Source: Orobanche coerulescens (Eukaryota > Streptophyta > Magnoliopsida > Lamiales > Orobanchaceae). Taken from it: a stretch of 64,000 nucleotides of DNA. The notes under the pieces are model-generated. The model did no database searches, had not been told where the DNA came from, and was given only the letters and a program-made list of their open reading frames with translations. The stretch covers positions 48,742,358-48,806,357 of the forward strand of contig CM065801.1 in NCBI GenBank assembly GCA_033398695.1. Direction: 5' to 3'. Made by a program: the position numbers and the translations under genes. Below, piece after piece: positions 20,596 to 32,096 of the stretch (position 1 is its first letter; each line of letters opens with the position of its first letter).

Positions 20596-21924
20596 TGTTG
20601 TGTCAAGAATTAACACCTTCCGACCGGCGATCGCCTAGGAGGTCGAGCGACCGAGTCATTGCCGAGCGGCCAAGGCAGATCTGCCGATCAGCGACCAGGC
20701 GGCCGAGCCTTAACCCAGCGGACAAGCTATATCGGCCAACCGAAGGTCCCAGGACAAGTCCCGGTGCCGAGCGATCGACCTCAGATACGATCGTCTCTCG
20801 GCACTCGGCGACCGACTCCTGGCGACTGACTAGCGGACGATCATCTCTCGGCACTTGCCGACCGACCCTCGAAGACCGACCGTCTCTCGGCACTCGGCGA
20901 CCGACTCCTGGCGACCGACTAGCGGACGATCATCTCTCGGCACTTGCCGACCGACCCTCGGAGACCGACCGTCTCTCGGCACTTGCCGACCGACCCTTGG
21001 TGACCGACCAAGTGCCGACCCTCAGCAACTGGCCGATGGCGATCCCTGATGACCAACTAGAGACGATCGCCTCATGTCGATCAGCACCGATGGCCATCCA
21101 GTCGGCAAAGGCCGAACCTTAAGACTGGCACCACGTGCAAGGGCCGAGACAAGATCCGCGAATCTCGGGCCATTGACCATAGCCTGGCAGAATCTCTCCA
21201 CCAGCCGACAAGTCGCCGAAAGCTGTCAGTAGGGCCGCATGTGACTATTAATTCCGCCGAAAGCTGTCAGTAGGGCCGTATGTTGACTAACTCCGGACGT
21301 GTGCTGGCTCCTCATTGGACCGCCCAGCTGTAGCCAGCACCTGCCTTGGACTTTAGCCCGACAGCCAGCATCTTCCTTGGACTTTAGCCCGACAGCCCAG
21401 GAGACCGCCCCATTATAATATTGGCCGGCAGACGATCGGCAGATTATTATAATGGCCGGAAGGCGGTCGCCCGCTAGAGGACAAGACCCGGCTGCCCCTA
21501 TATATACAAGGCTCCCAGCACTTGTATTCCTCTCTGCAATATCGCGACTTGAGCATACAATACAGGAGCAAATACACAACACTTGGCTAATCTCCAACTC
21601 TTGGCAACAACTATCATTCGGTCTTACTTCTTCCGGCCTCTCTCATCACAAAGACGATCGACAGGAACGAAGAACACCGAGCTTCGCTCAAGAGCCGGAT
21701 TAACATAGTCTTTTTACACTCATTGTATTTAGATTTCTCTCATTAATACTTTTATCCACGAATATTCGTATTAATATCATCTCGCGAGAGCATTCAAGCC
21801 CGGGCCTAACAAACCCGGCAAATCTTGTATTATTTATCTTCTCTCGGAAGTGCTCCCGCAATTGTTGTTTGTTGTCCGTCTCCAGCAGTATTTAATCTTC
21901 GGATAGATATTTTGGGCAACAACA
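20596..21924 (+). repeat. 3' LTR of the Tat/Retand-like element
   Basis: It is 1329 bp, near-identical to 2729-4057, with the TATA box at 21499-21506 and the repeat array at about 20772-21010. It ends GGCAACAACA at 21924. Confidence 0.9.
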
Positions 21925-21929
21925 TCGTA
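21925..21929 (+). repeat. target-site duplication TCGTA, right copy
   Basis: Exact match to 2724-2728. Confidence 0.9.
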
Positions 21930-22145
21930 TTTATTCATTTGTATGTTCATGTTGATGGATATGTCGATCTTGCATATGTGTGTATGCATAGTTGTTTTGT
22001 ACATGTCATATTGATCAGAAGGGATCGTGTGATCGATGCTGAGGGCGCTGGATCAGATGTCCACCTCATGTTGGTCTGACGGGATCATCTTGGGATCTAT
22101 GCTGAGGGCGCTGGATCATTGGATTACCCCATTGTGTGTTGATGG
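21930..22145 (+). mobile_element. right part of LTR-X, with its minisatellite
   Basis: It contains two units around GATCKATGCTGAGGGCGCTGG (about 22018-22125). This fits the leader minisatellite that should lie downstream of the donor-like site at 2617/2618 in the left part, so both halves belong to one LTR. It is cut at 22146 by the next element. Confidence 0.55.
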
Positions 22146-22935
22146 TGTAATATCTGCAATTTCCGATTTTTCGGTAAATTTCTTTTTCAGCCGGAGTCCG
22201 TTTTGACGACTCCCTCATGACCGTTTCGTCATTTCGAGAATGATTAATTCTGGACTTTTTCTCATCCGTGTAATACCCGGTTGTAATTCATTCATTTTCA
22301 TTCAGTAATTATCAGTCTGTAATTGTCACTCAGTGTATTTTCACTCAATTATAATCATTCATCAATCATGTTCATTCACCGTGTTCACCGTTCGGAAAAA
22401 CTTCGAGTTGTGTATCATTATTGTTCATTGTTTCAACTTTCCTCTTATGAGTTCGACTTTGTTAGATCACCATTAATTTTTGGTAACTCCAAAAATTCTA
22501 AATCTTTGCAATATTATAGAGCATCGAATTATCTTTCCAATGGTTCAAACGGTGAGTCAATCGGAGTCCGGACGAGAGAGTTATGGTCGTTTTAGCTCAA
22601 CCGCTCATTTTTTTGATTTTGGCGATCACGGCCGGCCGAACTTCGGCCGTGTCGTCCGGCCCGGCCGTGCACTCGTCGGAAATGCGAAGTCTCGCCTCGG
22701 GACCCGGCCGTGTCGTGCAGCGCGGCCAGTCAAACTCTTCGGATAAGCGAGAATCGGCGCCGGGCCGACCGTGTTCCAGACACGGTCGAGTCATCTTAGT
22801 CGGCTTCGGACGGGTCACTATCGGAAGGCCCATCCGCGCCGCGGCCGTGTCTAGCAGACACGGTCGAGTCCCTGCCGGCATGCGCGCCGCGACCGTGTCG
22901 AGCGGACACGGTCGAGTCTGTCGAGCAGTCGGCCC

Positions 22936-22943
22936 TATAAATT
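22936..22943 (+). promoter_or_regulatory. TATA box of the second LARD-like copy
   Basis: TATAAATT follows the GACACGGTC-type inverted repeats, mirroring the layout at 5959. Confidence 0.6.
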
Positions 22944-23485
22944 CGTTTTTGAGCATTTCAGCTCATTTCTTTCCCTTTTCTTCACCTACAACCGAGAGAG
23001 AGAGCTTGAGGGAGGGTTTTTCCTTCACAAATCATTTGAGTGTTTGATTTTCTTCATCCTCCTTCGATCGTGTAGCTCGGATTGTGGATCTAGCACGTGT
23101 TCTTCGGATTATAGGGCTTGAATCTTCAAGAGGTAAGAACTCCTTCAACCCTAGTATGATTTTGGGGAGGGTTTGGTGGTGATCTTGAGTTTTAATTCGA
23201 ATTAACCGATGTTGTTATTAGATTTTGATAGTATTCACGCGACCCATGGTTTTCTTGTTTTTGATTGGGATGAAATCCCGTTGTTATACCATTGACCGAT
23301 TTCATTTCCTTATGCACTCTTGGTGTCTGATGAATTGTCCCAACGGGTAGAATTAGGATTAATTCTTACCTTTCCGCATTATTGAGACTTGTTGTATACC
23401 GTTGTTGTGTTAGGAGCGGAATTGGGAGGATTGTTCGGACCAAAACCTATTCCTTCGTTGTTTCCCTTGTTTCATCGTGTTCAAG

Positions 23486-24722
23486 GCAAGTACCTTGCCC
23501 ATACTATTCTTTTTTTGTGAATATGATAATTGGTGATCGTCTTTATATATTTGTTTGATTGTTTGAAACGAGTTTTCAAAAGATTTGGTTAGCCTTGTTA
23601 AAGGCCCTCTTTCAAAATCGTGTGTTTTGTGATTGGTGTGTTTCTCGAACGAGTATGTGAATCTTATGGACATGTTTGGTGTTGATGATGCACTTGGTAT
23701 TTGCGTGTGGACGTATATTGTTTCATTTCGGTGCATTGTGGTTGACGTGTTGTTTTACTAAGTGTTTGATGCCTCTGGGTGAATTGTTTGGATATCCTCG
23801 GTGTGATATGTTACTCGTGCTTGAGTTTGATTCGCTAGCCGACTCGGGAGGGTCCTTCGAGGCCTCGAGTGGGATTCGTGGCTTCGTCCGGTCTAGGTGA
23901 CGTGTGGTGCTTGAGTATTTCGCTAGCCAGCTCGGGAGGGTCCGACGGGATCACGGAGTGGGATTTGTGGCTTCGACCCGGTCCTAGGCGATGTGAGTAC
24001 TGTGTTTTGTGAATGTGTTTGCTCACCTCGGGAGGGTTCGACGGGACCACGGAGGGAATTCCAATGGCTTCGACCTGGGTTCACGAGTGAAACTTCACCG
24101 CTACGTGTATATATTTTGTGATTGTTTTTCGCTCACCTCGGGAGGGTCCGATGGGATCACGGAGGGAGTCCAATGGTATAGCCCTGGATTCACGAGTGCG
24201 ATTGCTTATGTTTTGTGAATGTGTTTGCTCACCTCGGGAGGGTTCGACGGGACCACGGAGGGAATTCCATTGGCTTCGATCTGGATTCACGAGTGAAACT
24301 TCACGGGTGCGTGTGTATTTTATGTCCGTCGAGGACGCATGACGTGGGTTTTTAACCTTGTGTATTATGGTTGGTTTTATTTGCGAAAACAAAACCTTTG
24401 GGCTGTGACCCTGTTGATTTTTGGAAAGCAAAGGATTCGGTAATCCTAAATTGTTTCCTATTAAAACTCTCGAAGGCAATTCAAACTGTTTTGTAAATTG
24501 TTTTTCCTTGATTTGTGACCTTTCGGTTTTAGAATGTTTTACCAAACTCTTGCCTCGGGAAGTACTTTCGTCACGTTTAGATTTTTAAGGATTCCTGGTT
24601 ATTGTTATTCGTGGAATGTGAATTGTATGGCTCGTATTTGCACTTTATACTTGCACTAGCGAAACAGTGGAGTTTTGCTAACCCCCGAGTAATCGGGGGG
24701 TGGATATCTGTATTGTGTCCAG
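23486..24722 (+). other. predicted GC-AG leader intron, second LARD-like copy
   Basis: Left edge TCAAG|GCAAGTACC, branch-like CTAAC at 24678-24682, hairpin just downstream, right edge GTGTCCAG|GTAC. The edges match LTR1 although the sequence between is largely different. Confidence 0.45.
23836..24310 (+). repeat. leader minisatellite, about five units near 100 bp
   Basis: Units are built on CTCGGGAGGGTTCGACGGGA and CACGGAGGGAATTCC. They share the GGTTCGACGGGACC core with the LTR1 minisatellite but differ in unit length and flanking sequence. Confidence 0.8.
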
Positions 24723-25081
24723 GTACATGCAGGTTTTCGGGAGCAAGACACAAGATCGGCACGAGGGATGATGAAAGACGAATGATACTAATCACACGAA
24801 GGCCAGTTTTGGGTTCAGTTAGTCGGAGTCCATTGTATTGTCTTTTCCGCTGTCTTATTGTTTGTGGTGGAAATTATCTACCCTTGCGTGGGTATGAGTC
24901 TGGACGAATTTATGTACTTTTATTTGTAAGTCAGTGTCGAAAGACCAAATCGGTCTATTGATTCGTCATTTTAATTCGTCAGTATGTAATGTAATGTGTT
25001 GTGTTGATGTCTAGCCTGGTGGATCCTCACGGAGAGGGTCTGCGGCGTGTAATATTCCCGGTTTGATCTGGGGGTGTTACA

Positions 25082-27450
25082 TAAATGGTATCGGAGATTA
25101 GGTTGCGGAAACCTAGGCTGTCGGGTCCAGTCGTGTATTGTTGGGTCTTGTCTTGTCAGATTGAGTCTGACTGATGTCGTGTCGCGACGCGTCGTTTGGA
25201 ATGTCGGCCGTGATTAGTATCAGGGTGCAGCCATCATCTTCGTGCGATCTGTGGATGTAAGTCTCCCTACTACAGGTTGTACCACGAGCTATACGAGCCT
25301 GTGTGATTTTGTGTTATGTAGTTAATATTTGAAGGTGCATCGTGAGTAAGTGACATATATTTGTTGATTCCCGTCTTGCGCTAAAATGTAGAAAGATATT
25401 GCTGAATGTATCCTTGTATAAATCATTTTTCTTACAAGAGTATAAACCTTGGAATTTTAAGTTTTCGAATCCTTTCGGGGAGTCACGTAAAATTTTTAAA
25501 ATGCCCTCGAGGGAGGAAAAAGTTGATTTTCGTATGTTGACCACAAGGTGAAAGTTCAAAACTCGAATTATTGATAATTCTTTTCCCGTGTACTATAAGT
25601 TTTCAAAACACGAGTTTTGAACTCAAATGAGTTCTACAAAATATACTCAAGACGTGATCCTTGCTTTTAACTTACAGTTTTGAATGACAATTGCCTTTTG
25701 ATGGTTGCTCATGATGTGTTGTAATTATGTGAATCGATGGCTTTGAGATTCGAATATTGTTGTTGTTTAATTGTGACCTTCGATTCCGGTGATGTCGTAT
25801 ATATGTTCGCAATCATGTTGCTAAAATAGAACCGTTAGCGCACGCTAAGTGTAAGGCTAATGCAAAGCATGGGTAGCGCACGCTAAATATGTGTTGTAAC
25901 GAGCGTTAGTCGATGCAGGCAGAGGCTATGGAACCGCATTATAGCCGTTAGGTCTAACTTTGCGGCCAATCACTGTAGTTGTATTCTCTACGTGGTGTCT
26001 AGTGATAACAAGTTGTGCGTGAATGTGTGTTAAGACTTTTCGTATTGCTAGGTGATATTTGATTGTGTTTGATGAATTGATAAATTATGTCTGCTGCGAG
26101 TGTGTTCGAACACACTTTTCTAAAACTTTCATAAGTTTGTGCAAGTGCGATTAGCCGGCGGCTTCGTATGAACTTTGGAAATTGTTTGAAATTTGCGAGC
26201 CGGCCTAAGATTCTCAAATAAAACCTCGACGGTATTTGAAAGAGTTGTTTTAAAGTACCTTGAACATTTTGTAAAATTTTACCGTCGTTGATGTTTGTGA
26301 AGTGTTGGGAGAATTTTCGAAAATGATTTTAACATATTGTTTCATTTTCAAATAATTCGAGTGAATGATTTTCAAAATTCTTTCACACCATAAAAATATT
26401 TTATTTCAAAAACCAATGCGATTTTTATTTTCAAAAATATATAGTGAAAGATGAGAAATCTCACTCGATGTAAAGTTCAAACTCGGATTCGGAAATGTTA
26501 GAGTATGTAAGAATGATTTGATGATCTTGCATGGTTAACTTGTTAGTTGTTAACGGCGATGATGATACGTAGAGGCATGATGACTTCAAATGATTTCAAA
26601 TGAGACGGTTAAAGTATGTTGTTTGCAAGTTTTGATAAAACAACCTCAGGTACCAAAAGTACTTTTAAAGTTTATTTCAAATAGATATACAAATCCAAGG
26701 ATTTTCAAAAGATTTCCTTTAAAAGGATACCTCGTGGATTTTCTTTTCGAGTTGTTATTGGTTACCCCATGTGATATGTCGTGCTGAGTTGGTACCTTAG
26801 TATAATATTTTGCGAACTTGTGCAATCGTATTGAGTGGGAATCCGCTTAGTATGCCGATGGGCAGAGGACGCAGTCGTGACCACGATGCTAATGGCCATG
26901 AAGATCGGATGTGGACCAAGAGGATATGGTCGGGAAGGTTGCTATTCCAGCACTTCGTTCTCGTTGTTTAGGTTTCGGGACGAAACCTCTTTTAAAGGTG
27001 ATATGATGTAATACCCGCATTTTTCTTTCTTTCTCTTCTGTTTCGTCCAATCGTATCGACTCGACTGTGTTCGTTGATGCTTCTTACCTGGGTTGTTTCT
27101 CACCTTTGTCATTCGAGCGAGTTCTGATATTGTCCCAAATTGATCTATATATCGTTGTGACCTTTTCAAGTTCGAAAAATTAGTCTCGTTTTCGATCTTC
27201 CAACCCTTGGGCGGTGGAATTCCGTATTTGTTCAGCGATTGGCTCGCATTTTGATTGATGTACCGTTGGGTTGGTCAATCGTATTGATTTTCGTCCGTTG
27301 TGTTTTGTGTTTGTTCGGATAATTGACTTGATTGTATTATCCAGTTGATGACGCTTGTCACTTGTTAGTTTTATTATATCCCTAACGGCGGCGTTGTGTT
27401 GGTCGTCGTGGAGCGTGTTTTCACGCCTTATATTCCTTTGCGTTGCTTGT
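25082..27450 (+). mobile_element. internal region of the second LARD-like copy (non-coding)
   Basis: It is homologous to 8087-10180 with many small indels: same primer site, same TTAGCGCACGCTAA-like block (25830-25915) and same AT-rich stretch (about 26330-26460). PPT-A is at 26973-27006, followed by 27007-27450, which matches the start of LTR1 (4710-5155). No coding sequence is conserved with the array copies. Confidence 0.8.
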
Positions 27451-27878
27451 TGTTGTGTCAAGAATTAACACCTTCCGACCGGCGATCGCCTAGGAGGTCG
27501 GGCGACCGAGTCACTGCCGAGCGGCCAAGGCAGATCTGCCGATACCAGGCGGCCGAGCCTTAACCCAGCGGACAAGCTGTATCTGCCAACCGAAGGTCCC
27601 AGGACAAGTCCCGGTGCCGAGCGATCGACCTCAGATACGATCGCCCCTCGGCACTCGGCGACCGACTCCTAGCGACCGTCTAGCGAACGATCCTCCCTCG
27701 GCACCTGCCGACCGACTGTCTGGAGACGATCATCTCTCGGCACTTGCCGACCGACCCTTGGAGACCGACCGTCTCTCGGTACTTGCCGACCGACCCTTGG
27801 AGACCGACCGTCTCTCGGCACTTGCCGACCGACCCAATGCCGGCCCTCAGCAACTGGCCGATGGCGATCTCTGATGAA
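27451..27878 (+). repeat. Tat/Retand-like LTR fragment
   Basis: It starts TGTTGTGTCAAGAATTAACA like the LTR at 2729 and matches it to about GATCTCTGATGAAC. The remaining two thirds, TATA box and element body are gone. SIRE-like sequence follows directly, so this is a deletion or recombination junction. Confidence 0.8.
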
Positions 27879-27892
27879 CTGGTGCATTCGAA

Positions 27893-30438
27893 ATGTGTAC
27901 TAATATGAGATTTAAGATGACATGTGAAAAGGTCAACGGGTGCCACATAATCTTGAAGCGCTTGCAGGAGGAAGTATGCAAGCCTGCCACCCAGAAGAAG
28001 TCATTTGGTTTAATTCTAAACCATATTTTGACAAAATGCGGACTCTCACAATCCGCTGATGCAAAGAAAAACAGCTCCCGGATATACTTAGGAGGCGTCA
28101 AGCCTTCGGCGTATAACCAGAGCACTATGGTCTGCAACCACCCTATAATCCAAAGTATGCATGTGTCTGAAGACACAAGGGATGTTTATTTGAAATTCCA
28201 GGATGTGGAGTCTTCAAGGAAGAGGAAAAGATCTCACAGCAAGACACCTATTGCTGGTGAGAAGCCGAAAAGGAAGCTAAGGAGGCTTTCTAAAGCTAAA
28301 ACCACCAAAACCTCCGAGGAAGTTTCCACCGTGGCGCAACCCACTGAAGAACTACCCCAGGGCCCAACCCATGTGGAAGAGGTGCCCGCTAGTATATCGA
28401 CAGTAGATCCTGAACCTTTGGCGGCTAGGACGGATCATCAGACATCTGCCAAATTAGAAGACTCTAGCGAGTCGGCTGCCCCTGCGGAGCCAACAACTAC
28501 TTCTCCTATGTGGTATTCCACACCCGTACAGGATCAATCTTCCTTCGGGGCACCATCCCCTGTAAGGAATCCCACTTCCCTACAGGATCCCACACCTGTA
28601 GAGGAACCCCTCGCTATAGCGGATTCAGACGTTGTACGCAGTCTCTCCCCGGACACCATTATCAACAAAACTCTTCTCTCTGTGTAGATTGACCATGCTT
28701 ACGAAAGATTCCTCAAATGGAAAAGCTACAGGCTAGCTCCGTTTGACACATTATACAACTGGAGCGAATGGAGCCGTGAAGAGAGATTTGTATTGGAAGT
28801 GACGGACTCAACACAGGCTGAAGCCCTGATCCAATGGGAAAATCTCTACTGCAAAGAACTGATTGAAAACCATTTATTGCAAAAATCTGACGCAAGGATA
28901 AAAGGAAAAGATAAGTCCGAGGACTCTCCCCAAAATCCAAAAGATGACGATGACTCAGACGACGATGACGATGCTTTACAAGCTGGTCTGAGAATGAGTC
29001 GTGAAGAGGCTCAAGACAGAGATGCCTCTCCACCCAAGGATGACGAAGGGCCATCAAATAGAAGTAAGCCCCCTTTGCCACAGCAAGAGAACATTCCTGA
29101 CGATGAGGAATCAGTCCCTCAAGCCGAGGAAGAAGAAATAGTTTTGGAACAGGCACCCGAGCCTACTGCCGAAGAAGAAGAAGTTGTTGCTGAGAGACAA
29201 CAGGAGGAATCATTCCCTCCTGTATCCATGTCTACAGACAAACCTTCACAACAGGAGGACACAGCACCCCCTGCCGCCGAACCCGAAAATGCTGCTCCCG
29301 CCCCATTAACCATGGAATCCGAGGACGGTAATGTACCTGAGGAAGTCCAACTCAATTCACGCCCTACCGTGAATCTGAGAAGGTTGAATGGATCCGAAGA
29401 TTTTGACAAACCGACTCTCCAAGCACTGCTGCTAGGAAAGAGCGCCTGCGTGCTCTTGGTCTACAAACTGTCTTCATACAGGATGCAGTTAATGCCCTGT
29501 ACTCAGTCGAGAAAGCTCTTAATTGGATACACACTTCTGCAGTCGAAGAGATGACTACATTACAGCATGAAGTCTCTCGAGTAGTAGAAGCCTTCGCTGT
29601 GTTGACAGAAGTATTCAAGCAAGCACTGGAGATCATGCAAGAGAAACAAGAGCAACTCCTGAGAGAAGAAGCATCCAAAACGCGCATTGCAGAGGCAAAG
29701 ACCGCATCTGCTATGATCGAAACCTCTTCTCATCTTCGAGCCCACGACAAAAGTATCAAGGATATGTCGGAGGTGCTTTCCACCCTTGTAGAAAGAATGA
29801 CAAACATTGAGACGAAACAGGATGCCGCACTTGAGATCCTAGGACGTCTTGATGACGCCAAAAAGGGGGAAGAAGCGAGAGAAGCTGCTAGGAGAATAAG
29901 GTTACAGCACGAAAGGGAATTTAATGCTGCTCAAGACAGCATTACCGCTGAATTGAACAAGCTAGCCCCTCCCTCTCAAAGTTTTAAGATTTCAGGCTCC
30001 CGACCTGAATTTCATGATCCAAATGTCCCGTGGCAAAACTTAATTCAAAGACCTTCTGAAATTCGTCTGCCGACCAACCACCATCAAACTGCCGAAGAGG
30101 TTAAGCAATGAAGGAAGAATGAACTTATGAGATACTTTGTTAAACTCATCAGGGAATCCGCCATCTTCAAAAGCTATAAGACATTAGCGGAGGCAGCAGA
30201 CAAATTCACGAAGATGTTAGAAGAAGGAAAGCTCCCTCTCCAACAGGAAATGAAATCCAAGCACAGAAGAGGAGATCGGATCACCCATCCAGAAGACTGG
30301 ATTCTTGCCTTTGACCAATCATACGATGGTAGAGCAATATACCTAGATCGAGGCAACGATTCCCTACAGCACTGTTGGCGTGGAACCGAGAATGATCCAG
30401 GGAAAAAGCCATGGAGACATGCGGACTATAGGAGCTGA
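27893..30438 (+). pseudogene. env-like third ORF of the SIRE-like element, 5'-truncated and broken
   Basis: A frame of about 850 codons is readable with two stops (TAG 28685-28687, TGA 30109-30111) and one frameshift near 29420. The N-terminal part has lysine/arginine clusters (RKRKRSHSK, KPKRKLRRLSK) resembling nuclear-localisation signals. The middle is acidic and Pro/Glu-rich, with an Asp run near 28945-28975. The C-terminal third (about 29550-29950) is a long predicted coiled coil, followed by a conserved-looking end near 30000-30110. SIRE-lineage elements carry such an ORF after pol; its function is unproven. I see no clear signal peptide or membrane segment. The true start lies beyond the truncation at 27879. 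Confidence 0.65.
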
Positions 30439-30922
30439 AATATTTGTAATATTGTTTCTTTTTGTATTTTTTCCTTCAAAACAGCAAACCATGTACTCTA
30501 ATTTTTAGAATATCAATAAAAGTGTTTGTTTGTCTTAAAAGATTACAACTCGTAATCTACTGTGTCGATGTATGATTACATAACTTAAAATTGTTGAGAT
30601 AACAATCACAAGTATAGAAACTTGTTTGAAGATTAAGCTGTACGAACTCGTCTACGAACAGTTCATAATTTCAGTTGTATGCTTAGAATACATTGTAAGA
30701 TTGTGCATGCGCGCCAATCATAAGCTTAAGTTGTAAAAATTCTTTGCTGTATCGAACTCGCCTGCGACCAGTTCATAAATTAGACTAAGTTGCTGAAAGA
30801 CAGACCATTTGACAGAAGACCAAGAAATCTGCCAGAAGTCATCAAAGAAGATTATTTCATGAAGAAGGTTTTGGCATCATCAAGAAGAGTTGAAAAGTTT
30901 TTAAAAGTCTCGGCAAATTGTC
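30439..30922 (+). mobile_element. non-coding spacer between env-like ORF and 3' LTR
   Basis: A roughly 35-bp unit ending AGTTCATAA occurs twice (about 30638 and 30752). Nothing else is recognisable. Confidence 0.5.
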
Positions 30923-30936
30923 AAAAAGGGGGAAAT
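30923..30936 (+). other. polypurine tract of the SIRE-like element
   Basis: AAAAAGGGGGAAAT abuts the LTR start TGTTGGG at 30937. Confidence 0.8.
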
Positions 30937-32096
30937 TGTTGGGAAAACAAATACCCTATATCGAAACAGCCGGAATAATCAATCCCTGTATCGAATAGTG
31001 TTGATAAGAGGTTTTGACTTATATGCCAATCCTCAATACGGTAAGGAAACTGTATTGAAGAGTTGAAGTGTCAACCTGTATCGAAAGCCTGTCTCGAATC
31101 CAGCATATAGTGGAACCTTTCAGTACAGCAAAGAAGTCTTATAAAGACCAAGTATGGAAACTGTCTCTAATCACCAATACAGTGATCTTCCATACAGCTC
31201 TCAACAGGACAAAGAAATAGTCTTCTGAAGTCAAGTCCTGTTGATGAAGAAGTATTTAAATACTCAAGGATAAAGTATTTAAATACTGTCAGTCAACAGA
31301 TCTTCAAATCCCGCTAATTCCGGATCGTGTTTTTCATCCCGTTGGAATGGAATCTTGCTCAACGGATTTATCTCAACGGATATATTTTCCAGAAGACTAT
31401 ATATATCTCTTCAAGGCATTGAAGATAGGTTACCCTAAGTTACGACTATATCAAGCTATCAAGTTATTATCAGAGCAAAACATATCTCCAGAAGCTTAAG
31501 ATCTAAGATATATACAGTGCTCATCATCTTGAACAACACTTCATCAGCTAGAAGCTCATAAAGTCAAAGTTGTTGTTCATACCCTGTTCTATACTTTGAA
31601 CAAACCCAGATCAGCCATGTGTGGATTGAGTAATCGTTGCTACTCCAGAACTGTGTGTGAAGGAATTGCATCGAGGAAGACGAATCTTCAGAACTGTGTG
31701 TGAAGAAGCAAGTCAAAGCATTAGCTCAAACCAATCTGTGTGAACAGTTGAAGCTAAGATCTTTATATCAATCTGTGTGAACGATATATTGATTGTGTGT
31801 TGTTATAATTACGTAGTTGTGTACGTAGTAATTATAATAAATTTTTTACTCCTGTGTGGAGGACCAGTGGACGTAGAGGGGTTTACCTCGAACCACTTTA
31901 AATATTGTGTTATTTACCTTCTGCCTTACCTGTTTTAATTACTGTGATTATTTAAGTATACACTGCATATCGAGTTGCTGTATCCACAGCAAATTATTGT
32001 ATTCAAGACTTCCGCTACGCACTCAGATTTAAAATTAGTACAGCTTGTTGTTTAAACTACTTCCCAAGCTGTATCCAGTATACTTAGTGGCCAACA
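30937..32096 (+). repeat. 3' LTR of the SIRE-like element
   Basis: It is 1160 bp, TGTTGGG to GGCCAACA. It carries two copies of the palindrome GTATTTAAATAC about 27 bp apart (about 31250-31290), a TATA-like CTATATATAT near 31398 and several TGTGTGAA repeats downstream (31650-31800). The end is homologous to the minus-strand LTR at 63754-64000 but clearly diverged from it. Confidence 0.8.

Larger units (their letters stand above)
2729..21924 (+). mobile_element. gag-only Tat/Retand-like Ty3/gypsy element, interrupted by a nested element
   Basis: Two 1329-bp LTRs (2729-4057 and 20596-21924; TGTTGTGTCAAG...GGCAACAACA) flank a gag gene and non-coding DNA. TCGTA occurs at 2724-2728 and again at 21925-21929, a perfect 5-bp TSD. 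With the nested element (4710-19037) removed, the element is about 4.9 kb. No protease, reverse transcriptase or integrase is present, so it would depend on a relative for replication. A third LTR fragment of the family lies at 27451-27878. The Tat/Retand assignment comes from the gag style and GC-rich LTR and is tentative at clade level. Confidence 0.88.
22146..25081 (+). repeat. 5' LTR of the second LARD-like copy
   Basis: It is 2936 bp and ends GGGGGTGTTACA. Contents: a divergent block (22269-22440) starting TGTAATACCCGG and rich in TCATTCA, GACACGG-type inverted repeats (about 22640-22925), TATA box TATAAATT (22936-22943), donor-like AAG|GCAAGTA (23485/23486), a distinct minisatellite (23836-24310), CTAAC plus the CCCCCGA/TCGGGGG hairpin (from 24678), acceptor-like AG (24721-24722) and the terminal hairpin. 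Confidence 0.85.
22146..27450 (+). mobile_element. second LARD-like non-coding copy, 3'-truncated
   Basis: The LTR (22146-25081), primer site (25086-25099) and internal region are related to the array at 4710. Its LTR starts at the position equal to the inner start of the array (TGTAATATCTGC), not the outer one. The segment that is the first part of the array's LTRs is here still internal (27007-27450), after PPT-A (26973-27006). A Tat/Retand LTR fragment begins at 27451 and removes the rest. No TSD can be tested. Confidence 0.8.
27879..32096 (+). mobile_element. 3' half of a SIRE/Maximus-like Ty1/copia element
   Basis: It contains an env-like third ORF (27893-30438), a non-coding spacer, the polypurine tract (30923-30936) and a 1160-bp 3' LTR (30937-32096; TGTTGGG...GGCCAACA). 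Gag and pol are missing on the left. The polypurine tract with a TGTTGG start, and a long charged ORF after pol, are typical of the SIRE/Maximus lineage. On the right the LTR ends inside the 5' LTR of element G4, so the element inserted there. Confidence 0.8.
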
